Shown: positions 55,177 through 64,000 of the stretch, in pieces
How the letters are laid out: each line of letters opens with the position of its first letter
Position numbering within the stretch: position 1 is the first letter of the stretch
Assembly: GCA_964542225.1 (NCBI GenBank)
Contig: CAZITO010000003.1
Coordinates: 11,779 to 75,778 of the forward strand
Origin: Scybalousia_A sp964542225
GTDB lineage: Bacteria > Bacteroidota > Bacteroidia > Bacteroidales > P3
Direction: 5' to 3'
DNA length: 64,000 nt
Made by a program: the position numbers and the translations under genes
Notes under the pieces: model-generated
Seen by the model: the letters and a program-made list of their open reading frames with translations, nothing else
The model's database searches: none
Told to the model about the DNA's origin: nothing

Positions 55177-55228
55177 AATGTTTGATTTATAAAATGAGTT
55201 TTAAAATATTTGATTTACTTTTTTAGAA

Positions 55229-56506
55229 TTATCTTTTTAACCATATTGCCGGATTCTGGCATTTTACACCCTTTCTTACTTGAAAATTAATTTCACTTTC
55301 ACCATTTTCATTGGTTGCAATGGTACCTATTGTTTGCCCGGTGGAAACTTTTGAGCCGTCTGCAACCACAACTGAAGCCAAATTGGTATAAACAGTCATA
55401 TATTCTCCATGTCTTATAATTACTATCTTGTTGCCATTAGGACCCGGAAAAACCTTACAAACCTCTCCCTCAAAAACAGCCTTAACTCCCGCTCCCTTAG
55501 TTGTGCGTATATCTACCCCCAAGTTTTCTATTTCAACTCCTGCAATATCGGGGTGAGGATGCTTACCAAAACTACTTACGATTACCCCTTTACCGACAGG
55601 CCAAGGCAGTTTTCCTTTATTGCTTTCAAAACTCTGGCTCAAAGCCTCCTCCTTTGGAGTGGCTGCCATAACGTATGTTTTATTTTTTGCAGTCGCTTTT
55701 TCCGAAGATTCTTTCTTTTTATCTGTATTTGCACTTGCATTCTTGCGCTTATTTTCTGCAATTGCCGATTGTTTTTTCACCTCTGCGGCAATTGCTGCAT
55801 TTATTTGATTCTGCAATTTCTTACGTTTAGCCTCTTTGTTTTTGAGTTCCTTTGCTAACTTGGATTCTTGTTGTTTTATGTTGTTAACTATTTTTTCTTG
55901 TTGCTGTTTTTCTTTGTTAAGAGTGGCTGCATTGACTTTTTCTTGTTTTAGAAGTTTTGATTGTTGTTGTTTCTGTGCTAAAAGCGCATCGGTCATAGAG
56001 GTAAGTTGTAAAGTTTTGTTTTCTATTTTGCTCATTTGCGCCCTTTGTAAAGAAGTATATTTCTTAAAAAATACATAGCGTTGGTAAGCCTCATGGTAGT
56101 CTTTGGCAGAAAAAATAAAAAGTAATCTGTCTAAGCCTGAACGATGTTTTTGAGCATAGCGAAGCATTTTTGCATAGTTTTGTTTTAATATTTCCAAATC
56201 ATGATAGGAGTCCGTTATAGATTGTTGTGTGTTTTTTATCTGACTGTCTATCATATTTATTTGAGTGGAAATATTTTTCACCAATTGCTGTCGCTGTTCT
56301 ACTTTTTTTCTTATTATTTGTAATTCGGAGGAGGAGAGTTTCTTATTTTTTCTTGTCTCTTTCAATATGGCATTCATTGAGGCTATTTCTTTCTCTATTT
56401 TTGCTTTTTCTTTTTCCAAACTCTGTCTGTTTTGAGCATGAGAAACATTATTCACACTCAAAAGACACAAAAATGCAAAACAGAAAAAATAAACGACCCC
56501 TCTCAT
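55229..56506 (-). CDS. EnvC-like murein hydrolase activator
   Basis: This 425-residue protein has a signal peptide, a long coiled coil (about 25-250) and a C-terminal M23/LytM-like domain (310-425). The LytM domain lacks the usual zinc ligands: the position of the first His-x-x-x-Asp is ENLGVDIRT, and the last His-x-His is replaced by YTNLASV. Such degenerate forms act as activators of amidases at the division site instead of as peptidases. It lies 5 bp after the hypothetical gene upstream. The name is by architecture, and the exact partner amidase is not in the window. Confidence 0.85.
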   Translation of the reverse strand: MRGVVYFFCFAFLCLLSVNNVSHAQNRQSLEKEKAKIEKEIASMNAILKETRKNKKLSSSELQIIRKKVEQRQQLVKNISTQINMIDSQIKNTQQSITDSYHDLEILKQNYAKMLRYAQKHRSGLDRLLFIFSAKDYHEAYQRYVFFKKYTSLQRAQMSKIENKTLQLTSMTDALLAQKQQQSKLLKQEKVNAATLNKEKQQQEKIVNNIKQQESKLAKELKNKEAKRKKLQNQINAAIAAEVKKQSAIAENKRKNASANTDKKKESSEKATAKNKTYVMAATPKEEALSQSFESNKGKLPWPVGKGVIVSSFGKHPHPDIAGVEIENLGVDIRTTKGAGVKAVFEGEVCKVFPGPNGNKIVIIRHGEYMTVYTNLASVVVADGSKVSTGQTIGTIATNENGESEINFQVRKGVKCQNPAIWLKR

Positions 56507-56511
56507 ACCCT

Positions 56512-57831
56512 CTATTCTCCCTGATAAAATGGATTATTAGGCTTACGCAATATGGCTTGCATCGGCTCTTTTATTACATATTCTCCTCTTTTCCCCAATT
56601 TGAAAGGTTTTATCCAACCACCCATTGCTTCAAAAGAACCCGGCTCGCCCTCTTTTGCAGGATAGAAATAGTTGCCCATATCCTTCTCTTCTATTTTCTT
56701 ACCCAAAAAAATGGTATCAAATTGAAAAGGAGTAATGAAACATTGCAAAGTTTGCTCTTTGGTTTCTTTATCTTTTATTTTCTTTGTGGAAATGGATTTA
56801 TATACTACCTCTCCATTAGGTTTATAGGTTTTTCCATAAAATTTAAGCCCAGCCGATTGTTGTTGTGTCTCTATTGGGACATCTATTTGTATGGTTGCTT
56901 GTATGTTTTCCTTATCTACGCAAGAAGAATAGTCCGGTTTGCGTTCGGGTGATACCACAATGTAACCTGCATTTAAAATGTATTGTTTCTTGTGCGGAAT
57001 AAGGAAATAGTTAGATGTGAGTTGCTCAAAAGACATAACCTCTCTATACATTATAGGACATTTGTAGACTATCGTATCTTTTGTGTGATGTATGTAGTCA
57101 AGTGTTCCTTTGGGTATTTTAACGGTTGCGTAATTTGCCTGTAATACAGTGTCATTCATAGGCCAATCATAGTCATAATATTCTCCCAAACAATCCTCCG
57201 GATCGTCCTCTATGATAATATGCACCTTGCCCACAAGCGAAATATTATTTTCCGTTCTTTCCTCCGTTGCTACATTATACAGGTTAATCCATTTGAAATC
57301 AAAAGGCATTTTGTACTTGATGTAGTATGGAACTTCTCCAACACAAAGTTGATTATATGAACTTGGTGTGCGTTTTATAATGTATTCTGTTTCCTCTCTT
57401 GACGAAAAATACTTAAATATCATTACCGCTCTATCTCTTGCCAAAGAGGATGTTTGCTCACTGATAGGTTCGGCATCATCATAGCCTATTATTGTCATTT
57501 TATAAAAACGGTCATTATCTTTTGAAAATGTTATCAAATAAAGACTGTCCAATGTGTTTAATCCTCCCTTTGTATAATAAGCGTTACCCTTATCAAAAGA
57601 TATATAGGCTTCCACTCTTTTTGGAAATTTCAATTCTGCTTTGTTATCTTTTTGAGGTGATGAGGTACGCTTTTTCTTGGGTTGCTGTGGTAAAAATATT
57701 ACATTATTCTCATCTATATAAGTGGGTGTTAAAACAACCTCGTTGCTATTTGCTTTTGTGCTTTTTGTATTCTGAGCAGATACACAAAAAACACCAAACA
57801 ATATAAGAAGAAAAACATATACTCTATTCAT
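56512..57831 (-). CDS. Exported hypothetical protein
   Basis: The 439-residue protein begins with a signal peptide (VYVFLLILFGVFCVSAQ). Its middle region (YISFDKGNAYYTKGGLNTLD, then DDAEPISEQTSSLARDRAVM) resembles an OmpA-like periplasmic domain, although the typical peptidoglycan-binding motif is not clear. I do not recognise the rest. It is co-directional with the EnvC-like gene (5-bp gap) and lies 122 bp downstream of moxR. A role at the cell envelope is inferred from export and neighbours. Confidence 0.6.
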   Translation of the reverse strand: MNRVYVFLLILFGVFCVSAQNTKSTKANSNEVVLTPTYIDENNVIFLPQQPKKKRTSSPQKDNKAELKFPKRVEAYISFDKGNAYYTKGGLNTLDSLYLITFSKDNDRFYKMTIIGYDDAEPISEQTSSLARDRAVMIFKYFSSREETEYIIKRTPSSYNQLCVGEVPYYIKYKMPFDFKWINLYNVATEERTENNISLVGKVHIIIEDDPEDCLGEYYDYDWPMNDTVLQANYATVKIPKGTLDYIHHTKDTIVYKCPIMYREVMSFEQLTSNYFLIPHKKQYILNAGYIVVSPERKPDYSSCVDKENIQATIQIDVPIETQQQSAGLKFYGKTYKPNGEVVYKSISTKKIKDKETKEQTLQCFITPFQFDTIFLGKKIEEKDMGNYFYPAKEGEPGSFEAMGGWIKPFKLGKRGEYVIKEPMQAILRKPNNPFYQGE

Positions 57832-57953
57832 AATATCTATTTCCTATCTTTTTAATACTCTTTACAAAATTCTCTCTGACTATTAATCATTTTTGCAAAG
57901 GTAATATATTTTTTCGTTACTATCTTATTTCTAATGATGCCAAAACAAAAATT

Positions 57954-58916
57954 CTATCTTATTTCATCTATAAGCATATTGATAACATCGTCCGCTGTCA
58001 AACCCTCCGCTTGTGCCGTGTAGTTTAATATTATTCTGTGTCGCAAAACAGCTATAGCCACTTCGTTAATATCCTCTATATCGGGCGAATATTTCCCTTT
58101 TAATGCCGCCGTACTCTTTGCTCCTATAATAAGATACTGTGAGGCTCTTGGACCTGCTCCCCAAGAAAGATATTTATTTGCCAAAGTATTTTCTTTGTTG
58201 TTTAATCTTGTCTTTGAAGTCAGGCTGACGGCATAATTGTAAATATTATCATTCACAGGAATTTTTCTAATTATATCTTGTAAATTTATGATTTCCTCAG
58301 AGGAAAGAATTACGTTAAGTTGTGATGTCTTTGAGGTGGTTGTATTTTTTAGAATATCCACTTCTTGTTTAAATGTAGGATAGTCCAAATTTAAATTAAA
58401 CATAAATCTGTCCAATTGAGCCTCCGGTAAAGGATAAGTACCCTCCTGCTCTATAGGGTTTTGTGTGGCAAGCACAAAAAAAGGTTTGTCTAATTGATAG
58501 GTCTTGCCCGCAACCGTAACGCAATGCTCTTGCATGGCTTCCAAAAGAGCGGATTGAGTTTTAGGTGAAGTTCTGTTGATTTCGTCAGCCAAAACTATAT
58601 TGGCAAAAACAGGGCCTTTTATAAATTGAAATTCTCTGTTAGAATCAAGTACTTGACTTCCCGTTATATCCGAAGGCATAAGGTCAGGGGTGAATTGTAT
58701 TCTATTATAAGTTAGCCCAAGCACTTTGGCAATAGTATTGACCAAAAGAGTTTTTGCCAAGCCCGGAACTCCTACCAAAAGACAGTGTCCCGAAGAAAAA
58801 ATGGTTGTTAATACCTTATTGACTATATCCTCTTGACCTATAATTACTTTTGCTATTTCTCTTTTTAAAGTGTCGCAACGTTCTATTAGTGTATTTAATT
58901 GTTCTACCTCAGACAT
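57954..58916 (-). CDS. MoxR-type AAA+ ATPase
   Basis: This 320-residue protein has a Walker A VGVPGLAKTLLVN near residues 38-50 and a Walker B IVLADEINRTSPKTQSA. Sensor motifs are LATQNPIEQEGTYPLPEAQLDRF, and the lid carries WGAGPRASQYLI. MoxR ATPases assist folding of VWA-domain proteins, usually with DUF58 and VWA genes following; none is next to it here. It lies 9 bp after the surA-type gene. It may be co-transcribed with the SurA-like chaperones. Confidence 0.92.
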   Translation of the reverse strand: MSEVEQLNTLIERCDTLKREIAKVIIGQEDIVNKVLTTIFSSGHCLLVGVPGLAKTLLVNTIAKVLGLTYNRIQFTPDLMPSDITGSQVLDSNREFQFIKGPVFANIVLADEINRTSPKTQSALLEAMQEHCVTVAGKTYQLDKPFFVLATQNPIEQEGTYPLPEAQLDRFMFNLNLDYPTFKQEVDILKNTTTSKTSQLNVILSSEEIINLQDIIRKIPVNDNIYNYAVSLTSKTRLNNKENTLANKYLSWGAGPRASQYLIIGAKSTAALKGKYSPDIEDINEVAIAVLRHRIILNYTAQAEGLTADDVINMLIDEIR

Positions 58917-58925
58917 TGTATAATA

Positions 58926-60287
58926 CTACTTGTTTTTATTTGCTCCATTCAACCAATCAACAGAAAAATTACAATCAATATATTTATTATCTATCCTTAT
59001 GTATGTTTTTCCTATCAAATTTTCTGCCCATTTTCGCATAATGTTCATTTTCTTTTCCGAAAGTGCTATTTGTTGCACTCTGTCAAAATCATCTTCCAAG
59101 TTCACCACATGTTTTTCCACTTTTCTCTTTACTTTTATAAGTCTGTAAGCATCTGATAACTCGGCTTTAAATTCTACAGGAGCGGTTATATCACCTTGTT
59201 TCATGGATTGAAAATCTACTCTATCAACATTATCTATTGTCTCATTTATGGCATCTTTGGAAAATCTTGATGAAGCGTTGTTTCGGTTTATTATTAATCC
59301 TCCGTTGATTTTACTTTCATCGTCCGAAAATTTTACAATAGCATCCTCAAAAGAAATACTTCCACTTTCTATCAAAGTTTTAACACTGTCCAAAAACATT
59401 TTGGCATTGTAAAGAGAAACAGAAGAAACCTTTGGTTGCAAAAGTATATGTCTACAATTTACTTGGTCGCCTCTTCTTTCTATCATTTGCACTATATGAA
59501 AACCATATTTGGTTTCAAAAACGGGCGAAACCTCTCCGGGCTGCAAAGAAAACGCCACATTTTCAAACTCTCCCACCATAGAGCCCCTTGTAAAGAATCC
59601 CAAATCTCCCCCCTTTCTTGCCGAAGCCTCATCGTCAGAATACAGAGTTGCAAGCGTGGTAAATTTATCACCCTTCAAAATTCTATCTCGGTAGGAATTC
59701 AGTCTTGTTTTCACAGCCTCCTTTTCCTCTTGGGAAACAACGGGTATCTTTACTATTTGTGTAAGTTCATACTCTTCTTCTATTTCAGGCAGAGAATCTT
59801 TAGGTATTTTTTTATAAAAATCCGTTACCTCTTGTGGAGTGATTTTCACTGACCCTGTAAGTGAATTTTGTTCTTGTTGTATAAGCATATTCTCTTTGAT
59901 AACATCCCTGTATTGAGATTTAATTTCGGCAAGAGTTTTTTGCATTTGTTTTTCCAATCTTTCCTGAGAACCATATACTTGTATCATATACCTTATACGG
60001 TTGTCCATTTCTTGGTCTATCTCATTGTCGGCTATTTGCAAAGAGTCTATATCGGCTTGATGCAAAAGCAGTTTATTCAACAACATATTGTCCAACAAAT
60101 CACATCTTGTTTGATTGGCTGTGTTTGAATTGGAGCGGGCTTGAATATAGGCTTGCTCCAATTCGGAATACTTTATCATATTTTTTCCTACTACAGCAAT
60201 AACTTCATCCACAATCGTTTGTGCCGTTAGATTGGAAGTAAATAACAGCACAAATACAGATATGATTAAACTAACTTTTTTTTTCAT
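58926..60287 (-). CDS. surA: SurA-type peptidyl-prolyl isomerase
   Basis: This 453-residue protein has a signal peptide, an N-terminal SurA-like helical domain (about 25-150) and two parvulin-type rotamase domains. The first is near 170-270 (EYELTQIVKIPVV, GGDLGFFTRGSMV, YGFHIVQMIERR), the second near 275-370 (RHILLQPKVSSV). It acts in the periplasm to fold outer membrane proteins. The first rotamase seems complete; the second is less conserved. It is adjacent to a larger isomerase gene upstream, with the stop and start codons nearly touching. Confidence 0.9.
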   Translation of the reverse strand: MKKKVSLIISVFVLLFTSNLTAQTIVDEVIAVVGKNMIKYSELEQAYIQARSNSNTANQTRCDLLDNMLLNKLLLHQADIDSLQIADNEIDQEMDNRIRYMIQVYGSQERLEKQMQKTLAEIKSQYRDVIKENMLIQQEQNSLTGSVKITPQEVTDFYKKIPKDSLPEIEEEYELTQIVKIPVVSQEEKEAVKTRLNSYRDRILKGDKFTTLATLYSDDEASARKGGDLGFFTRGSMVGEFENVAFSLQPGEVSPVFETKYGFHIVQMIERRGDQVNCRHILLQPKVSSVSLYNAKMFLDSVKTLIESGSISFEDAIVKFSDDESKINGGLIINRNNASSRFSKDAINETIDNVDRVDFQSMKQGDITAPVEFKAELSDAYRLIKVKRKVEKHVVNLEDDFDRVQQIALSEKKMNIMRKWAENLIGKTYIRIDNKYIDCNFSVDWLNGANKNK

Positions 60288-62318
60288 TTATTTGATAGAA
60301 TTAAAAACATCATAATAAACCTTATAAGCATATTTTTTCCTCAAATTCGTCAGCCACTGACTTTCCAAAAACTCTTGGTATTGAGAAGTTGCTACACCTC
60401 TACATTCATCCAAAGTTTTTGTTTGAGGCAAAAGAAATGATTTCAGCACCAAAACATTGTTTTTGTTAGTCAATAGGGTCGTATCGGTTATTACAACATT
60501 CTTTTTGTTCAAATCCTTTGCTATTTCTGTATTCCATATCAGTTTATCTATATTCTTATTTGCTCCTTTTTCATATCTTCCCCATGAGTAAGCAAAATAT
60601 TTGTCTTGTTTTTCTGTTATGGAAAACTTTTTGCAAAGCAAATCTTTTATTTGGTCGTTGGTTTTATTCTTTTTGGTGGCTTTTGTTATCACCTTTGCAA
60701 CTTTTTTCAAGTCTATGCTTTTGTCTATGTTCCAAGTGGTAACATCGGCTCTGTTTTGCCAAACATAACTTTCTTTGTTGTTTTGATAAAACTGCTCCAA
60801 GCCCAAAGTATCGGTCAAACTTCTATCCCAAACCTCTCTGTCTGTTATTGCAAAAATTAGAAGTCCATCCTTAAATTCCTGCATAATTTCGTTCAATTCC
60901 GGATATCTTTCCTCCAATTTGCTATCGGCATACTCAAAAACCTTTTTGTCTACAATATTTTTATAAAATTTATCTAAAAACAAAGGCACGTATTCAGGTG
61001 TTTGCTTGTGTTGATAAACATATAATTCATCCAAAAAATCTTTTTGAGTAAAAGAAGTGTCGCCTATGGTAAAGACAACATTATCTCCTACGTAGTCCTC
61101 CGGCAATTGCCAAGTACCTTCAAATACGCTGTCTGTTACCAAAGGTTTGATTTGGTCAAAAACTTTTTTATCTTCCTTGAATTTATAGTATTCCTTACTT
61201 TGCTCAATGAAATTTTCTATTGATTTATAACTTCTTGCATCTTTACTTATGCGTTGAAGTATGGCTCCTCGCCTTTCTGTCAAAGGTTTAAGAGGATGAA
61301 TGTTCATAAGTTTGAAAAAATGCCAACCGTATCGGGTTTGTATTATGGGACTTATGTCTTCTTCTTTCATATCCTTAAGAAGTTCAATGTATTCCGCAGG
61401 CAGAGTATTTGGTTTTTGATACATAAGCCAACCGTTATTTTGAGCAGAGTATTGGTCTTCGGAATATTTGCGAGCCACAGAATCTATTTTCCACTCCTGT
61501 ACATGAGAATAGGCTTCTTCTATAAGTTCTTTGGCTTCTTGTTCTGAATGATTTTGAGAATTAATCCAAACGTGTTTGATATTACAAGTAAAAAAAGGAG
61601 CCGATATTCTGTCTGTAAGTTTTATTATGTGATAACCAAAATTTGTTCTTACAGGATAGGAAACCTCGCCTTTCTTCAAAGCATAACAAGCACTCTCAAA
61701 AGGATAAACCATGGTCATAGAGGAGAAATAACCCAAATCTCCCTTATTACCTATTATAGCCTTTTGTTCTTCTGTGGCTTCTCTACCCTTTGCAGAAGGG
61801 TCGTCAGAATATTTCACTGCCAAAGAGTCAAAGTTTTCTCCCTTTAAGGCTTTGTTTCTTATCATCAAGGCTTTGTTATAAGCCTCCAAAGTGTCCTTTG
61901 GTGTTGCATTAGCAGGCAAACTTATAAGAATGTGAGAGGCACGTAAAAATTCCTTTTCTCTTTGATAAGCCTCCTCCACAAGTGAGTCGGTTATGGCAGA
62001 ATTGTTGATATAAGGTTGTATCATCTGTTTCCTATAAGTATCCACTTCGTCTACAAAAGACTTCACAGTGTCGAGACCTTCCTCTCTTGCCTGCAAAAGT
62101 TTAAGCCTGTAATTGATATACAAATCCAAATACTTATTTAAATCCTCCCTATCTATTGTTTGGTTGTTGGAAATATTGTTTCTGTTATACATTTTGAGAA
62201 ATTCTGTTTTTGAAACTTTCTCTCCTTGTATTTCCAACACAATATCATCCTCTTTTTGTGCCTCGGCAACAAAAACGGATAAGGAAAAAACTGCAAGTAA
62301 AATTAATATCTTTTTCAT
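60288..62318 (-). CDS. Large PpiC/SurA-like peptidyl-prolyl isomerase
   Basis: This 676-residue protein starts with a signal peptide (MKKILILLAVFSLSVFVAEAQ). It has a SurA-like region and a parvulin domain near 130-235 (RASHILISLP, then KGDLGYFSSMTMVYPFE, then YGYHIIKLTDR-like) followed by a second one near 240-345. The C-terminal 330 residues are a helical extension of unknown role. Two such chaperones in a row are common in Bacteroidota. It overlaps the guaB start by 4 bp and precedes surA without a gap. Confidence 0.88.
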   Translation of the reverse strand: MKKILILLAVFSLSVFVAEAQKEDDIVLEIQGEKVSKTEFLKMYNRNNISNNQTIDREDLNKYLDLYINYRLKLLQAREEGLDTVKSFVDEVDTYRKQMIQPYINNSAITDSLVEEAYQREKEFLRASHILISLPANATPKDTLEAYNKALMIRNKALKGENFDSLAVKYSDDPSAKGREATEEQKAIIGNKGDLGYFSSMTMVYPFESACYALKKGEVSYPVRTNFGYHIIKLTDRISAPFFTCNIKHVWINSQNHSEQEAKELIEEAYSHVQEWKIDSVARKYSEDQYSAQNNGWLMYQKPNTLPAEYIELLKDMKEEDISPIIQTRYGWHFFKLMNIHPLKPLTERRGAILQRISKDARSYKSIENFIEQSKEYYKFKEDKKVFDQIKPLVTDSVFEGTWQLPEDYVGDNVVFTIGDTSFTQKDFLDELYVYQHKQTPEYVPLFLDKFYKNIVDKKVFEYADSKLEERYPELNEIMQEFKDGLLIFAITDREVWDRSLTDTLGLEQFYQNNKESYVWQNRADVTTWNIDKSIDLKKVAKVITKATKKNKTNDQIKDLLCKKFSITEKQDKYFAYSWGRYEKGANKNIDKLIWNTEIAKDLNKKNVVITDTTLLTNKNNVLVLKSFLLPQTKTLDECRGVATSQYQEFLESQWLTNLRKKYAYKVYYDVFNSIK

Positions 62319-63793
62319 CGTGAGTAGTTTGGTGCTTCTTTTGTTATGGTTATATCGTGAGGGTGTCCCTCTATAAAACCGGCGTTAGTAATTTTTATAA
62401 ATTTTGCTTGTCTTAACATTTCCAAATTCTTTGAACCCGTATATCCCATTCCGGCTTTAAGTCCTCCGACAAGTTGATAGATAACCTCCATTGCACTGCC
62501 TTTGTAAGGCACTCTGCCGACAATACCCTCGGGAACAAGTTTTTTCAAATCCTTCTCGTCCGATTGAAAATAACGGTCTTTACTTCCGTTTTGCATAGCG
62601 TCCAAAGACCCCATACCTCTATAAGCCTTGTATTTTCTTCCTTCCAAAATAATGGTATCTCCGGGACTTTCTTCCGTACCGGCCAACAAAGAGCCTGCCA
62701 TAATGGTTGAAGCGCCTGCAGCCAAAGCCTTTACTATATCCCCTGAATATCTTATACCTCCGTCTGCTATTACAGGCACATTTTTATCTTTCAATACTTC
62801 ACAAACCCTAAGCACCGCGGTAAGTTGAGGCATACCTATACCGGCAACGACTCTTGTTGTGCAAATACTGCCCGGTCCTATACCCACTTTCACTGCATCT
62901 GCTCCTGCCTCAGCCAAAAGAAGGGCAGCCTCAGGTGTTGCTATATTGCCTACAACCACGTCTACATCCTTGAATCTGTGTTTTATCTCTTTTAAAGCGG
63001 TAATCACATTTTTTGAATGGCCATGCGCCGTATCCACAACAACAGCATCCACTCCGGAAGCAATAACCGCTTCTATTCTGTCATACATATCGTTTGTAAT
63101 ACCTATACCTGCCGCCACTCTTAATCTTCCCATACTATCCTTGCAAGCCATAGGTCTTTGCTTAACTTTTATTATATCCCTGTAAGTTATAAGTCCTACA
63201 AGATGTCCTTCACTATCCACTACGGGCAACTTTTCTATTCTGTGCTGTTGCAATATTTCAGCCGCCTCAGCAAAGGTTGTACCTTGATTTGTACTTATTA
63301 CATTTTTGGTCATAATATCTCGCAAAGGTTTGCGTATATCCTTTTCAAATCTAAGGTCTCTATTGGTTACTATACCTATGAGTTTGTTTTCTTTGTCCAC
63401 AATAGGAATGCCTCCTATGGAAAACTCTCTCATCATTTTTAAAGCGTCCTCTACCACTGCGTTTTCGTGCAAAGTAGTAGGGTTGGTAATCATACCGTTT
63501 TCACTTCTTTTTACTTTTAAAACCTCCTCTGCTTGACGCTCTATGGACATATTTTTGTGTAGCACGCCTATGCCTCCTTCTTGTGCCATGGCAATGGCCA
63601 TAGGTGCTTCGGTTACCGTATCCATAGCAGCCGCAACTATAGGAATATTAACATCTATATTTCTTGAAAAACGACTTCTAACTGTTACTTCTTTGGGAAT
63701 AATCTCCGAATAAGCAGGTACCAAAAGTACATCATCGTAAGTCAATCCCTCGCCAATAATCTTTTCGTTATATGAAAACATATTCTTATACAT
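62315..63793 (-). CDS. guaB: Inosine-5'-monophosphate dehydrogenase
   Basis: This 492-residue enzyme has the catalytic loop GIGPGSICTTRVVAGIG with the nucleophilic cysteine, the IMP-binding GGIRYSGDIVKALAAGAS, and GMGSLDAMQ. A CBS-domain pair is inserted at about 95-205. It oxidises IMP to XMP, the first step of GMP synthesis. A second ATG at 63781 is the likelier start in many relatives. Its 3' end overlaps the next gene by 4 bp, so guaB and the SurA-like genes form one unit. The 97-bp dispersed repeat lies just upstream. Confidence 0.97.
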   Translation of the reverse strand: MYKNMFSYNEKIIGEGLTYDDVLLVPAYSEIIPKEVTVRSRFSRNIDVNIPIVAAAMDTVTEAPMAIAMAQEGGIGVLHKNMSIERQAEEVLKVKRSENGMITNPTTLHENAVVEDALKMMREFSIGGIPIVDKENKLIGIVTNRDLRFEKDIRKPLRDIMTKNVISTNQGTTFAEAAEILQQHRIEKLPVVDSEGHLVGLITYRDIIKVKQRPMACKDSMGRLRVAAGIGITNDMYDRIEAVIASGVDAVVVDTAHGHSKNVITALKEIKHRFKDVDVVVGNIATPEAALLLAEAGADAVKVGIGPGSICTTRVVAGIGMPQLTAVLRVCEVLKDKNVPVIADGGIRYSGDIVKALAAGASTIMAGSLLAGTEESPGDTIILEGRKYKAYRGMGSLDAMQNGSKDRYFQSDEKDLKKLVPEGIVGRVPYKGSAMEVIYQLVGGLKAGMGYTGSKNLEMLRQAKFIKITNAGFIEGHPHDITITKEAPNYSR

Positions 63794-63903
63794 TTTCGTG
63801 CAAATTTACATATTTTTATTAAACTAACAAAATTTTATATGTTTTTACAAAAAATAGGCTGTAATAAGTTATTAAAACCTATCAAAAATCCACAAAAAAC
63901 AGC

Positions 63904-64000
63904 AAAATCGGTTTACTGATTATCAATGAGTTACAAAATAAATTTTTGCACGCGTTTGGTCAGGTCAGAGAATCTTCGTAACTTTGCATAGAGAAATACC
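63904..64000 (+). repeat. 97-bp dispersed repeat carrying a Bacteroidota promoter, copy 2
   Basis: This segment runs to the window edge and differs from the copy at 34811-34907 at about eight positions. The promoter boxes are TTTG (63955-63958) and TAACTTTG (63979-63986) with the same 20-bp spacing. Both copies lie in the same orientation, upstream of a minus-strand gene. Confidence 0.7.

Overview
The window looks like a chromosome segment of a low-GC member of the Bacteroidota, most likely Bacteroidales. Supporting signs are: -7 promoter boxes of the TAnnTTTG type in front of many genes; a secreted protease ending in a type IX secretion sorting domain; the extended ribosomal protein S16; a DksA-like gene next to lspA; an exbB-X-exbD-exbD cluster; and SAM-like Bacteroides-type tyrosine recombinases. 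I assign no species.

Positions 1 to about 20.3 kb form an accessory island, almost entirely on the minus strand. From the left it holds the N-terminal part of an OLD-type ATPase/endonuclease (cut by the window edge), a frameshifted AAA/DUF234 ATPase, a DUF2971 protein, a tyrosine recombinase with an in-frame stop plus repeats beside its start, and a broken DinD/RhuM-like gene. Next comes a tight operon of eight genes (5976-18272): HTH regulator, DndC-like PAPS-reductase-family protein with double ferredoxin motif and DUF4007-like tail, small protein resembling a phosphorothioate-DNA-binding domain, BrxC-like ATPase, PglZ, short BrxL-like ATPase, GIY-YIG nuclease and DndB-like DGQHR protein. 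The core order (PAPS-reductase protein, BrxC, PglZ, BrxL) matches type 4 BREX. The extra small domain, nuclease and DndB-like gene tie it to DNA phosphorothioation and are the main point of interest. The island ends with a broken ZorA/MotA-like channel gene, a decayed second copy of the HTH gene and a shredded second recombinase (19739-20213). The island therefore appears immobilised, with an intact defence operon between dead mobility genes.

From about 20.5 kb the content is chromosomal housekeeping and envelope genes: a DUF3737 beta-helix protein; an ExbB/ExbD energy-transduction cluster; dksA-like, lspA and a CNNM/CBS protein; an exported flavin reductase; a lone rnfA; tpiA and prmA; rpsP and rimM; a large lipoprotein; an LD-carboxypeptidase; a POT peptide transporter; a lipoprotein and a broken T9SS serine protease; mutA; a radical SAM protein; a hydrolase; manA and mutS; three tRNAs; a lipoprotein/beta-barrel pair and a barrel pseudogene; an exonuclease; dsbD; an EnvC-like protein; moxR; two SurA-like chaperones and guaB.

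Large intergenic spaces carry at least two dispersed repeat families. One is a 97-bp element found at 34811-34907 and 63904-64000 that contains a textbook Bacteroidota promoter. The other is a GGTTG/AAGTTAG-rich family at about 21142-21290 and 35221-35360. Several genes in both regions carry clean nonsense or frameshift lesions with long intact sequence after them, which suggests recent inactivation or sequence error.
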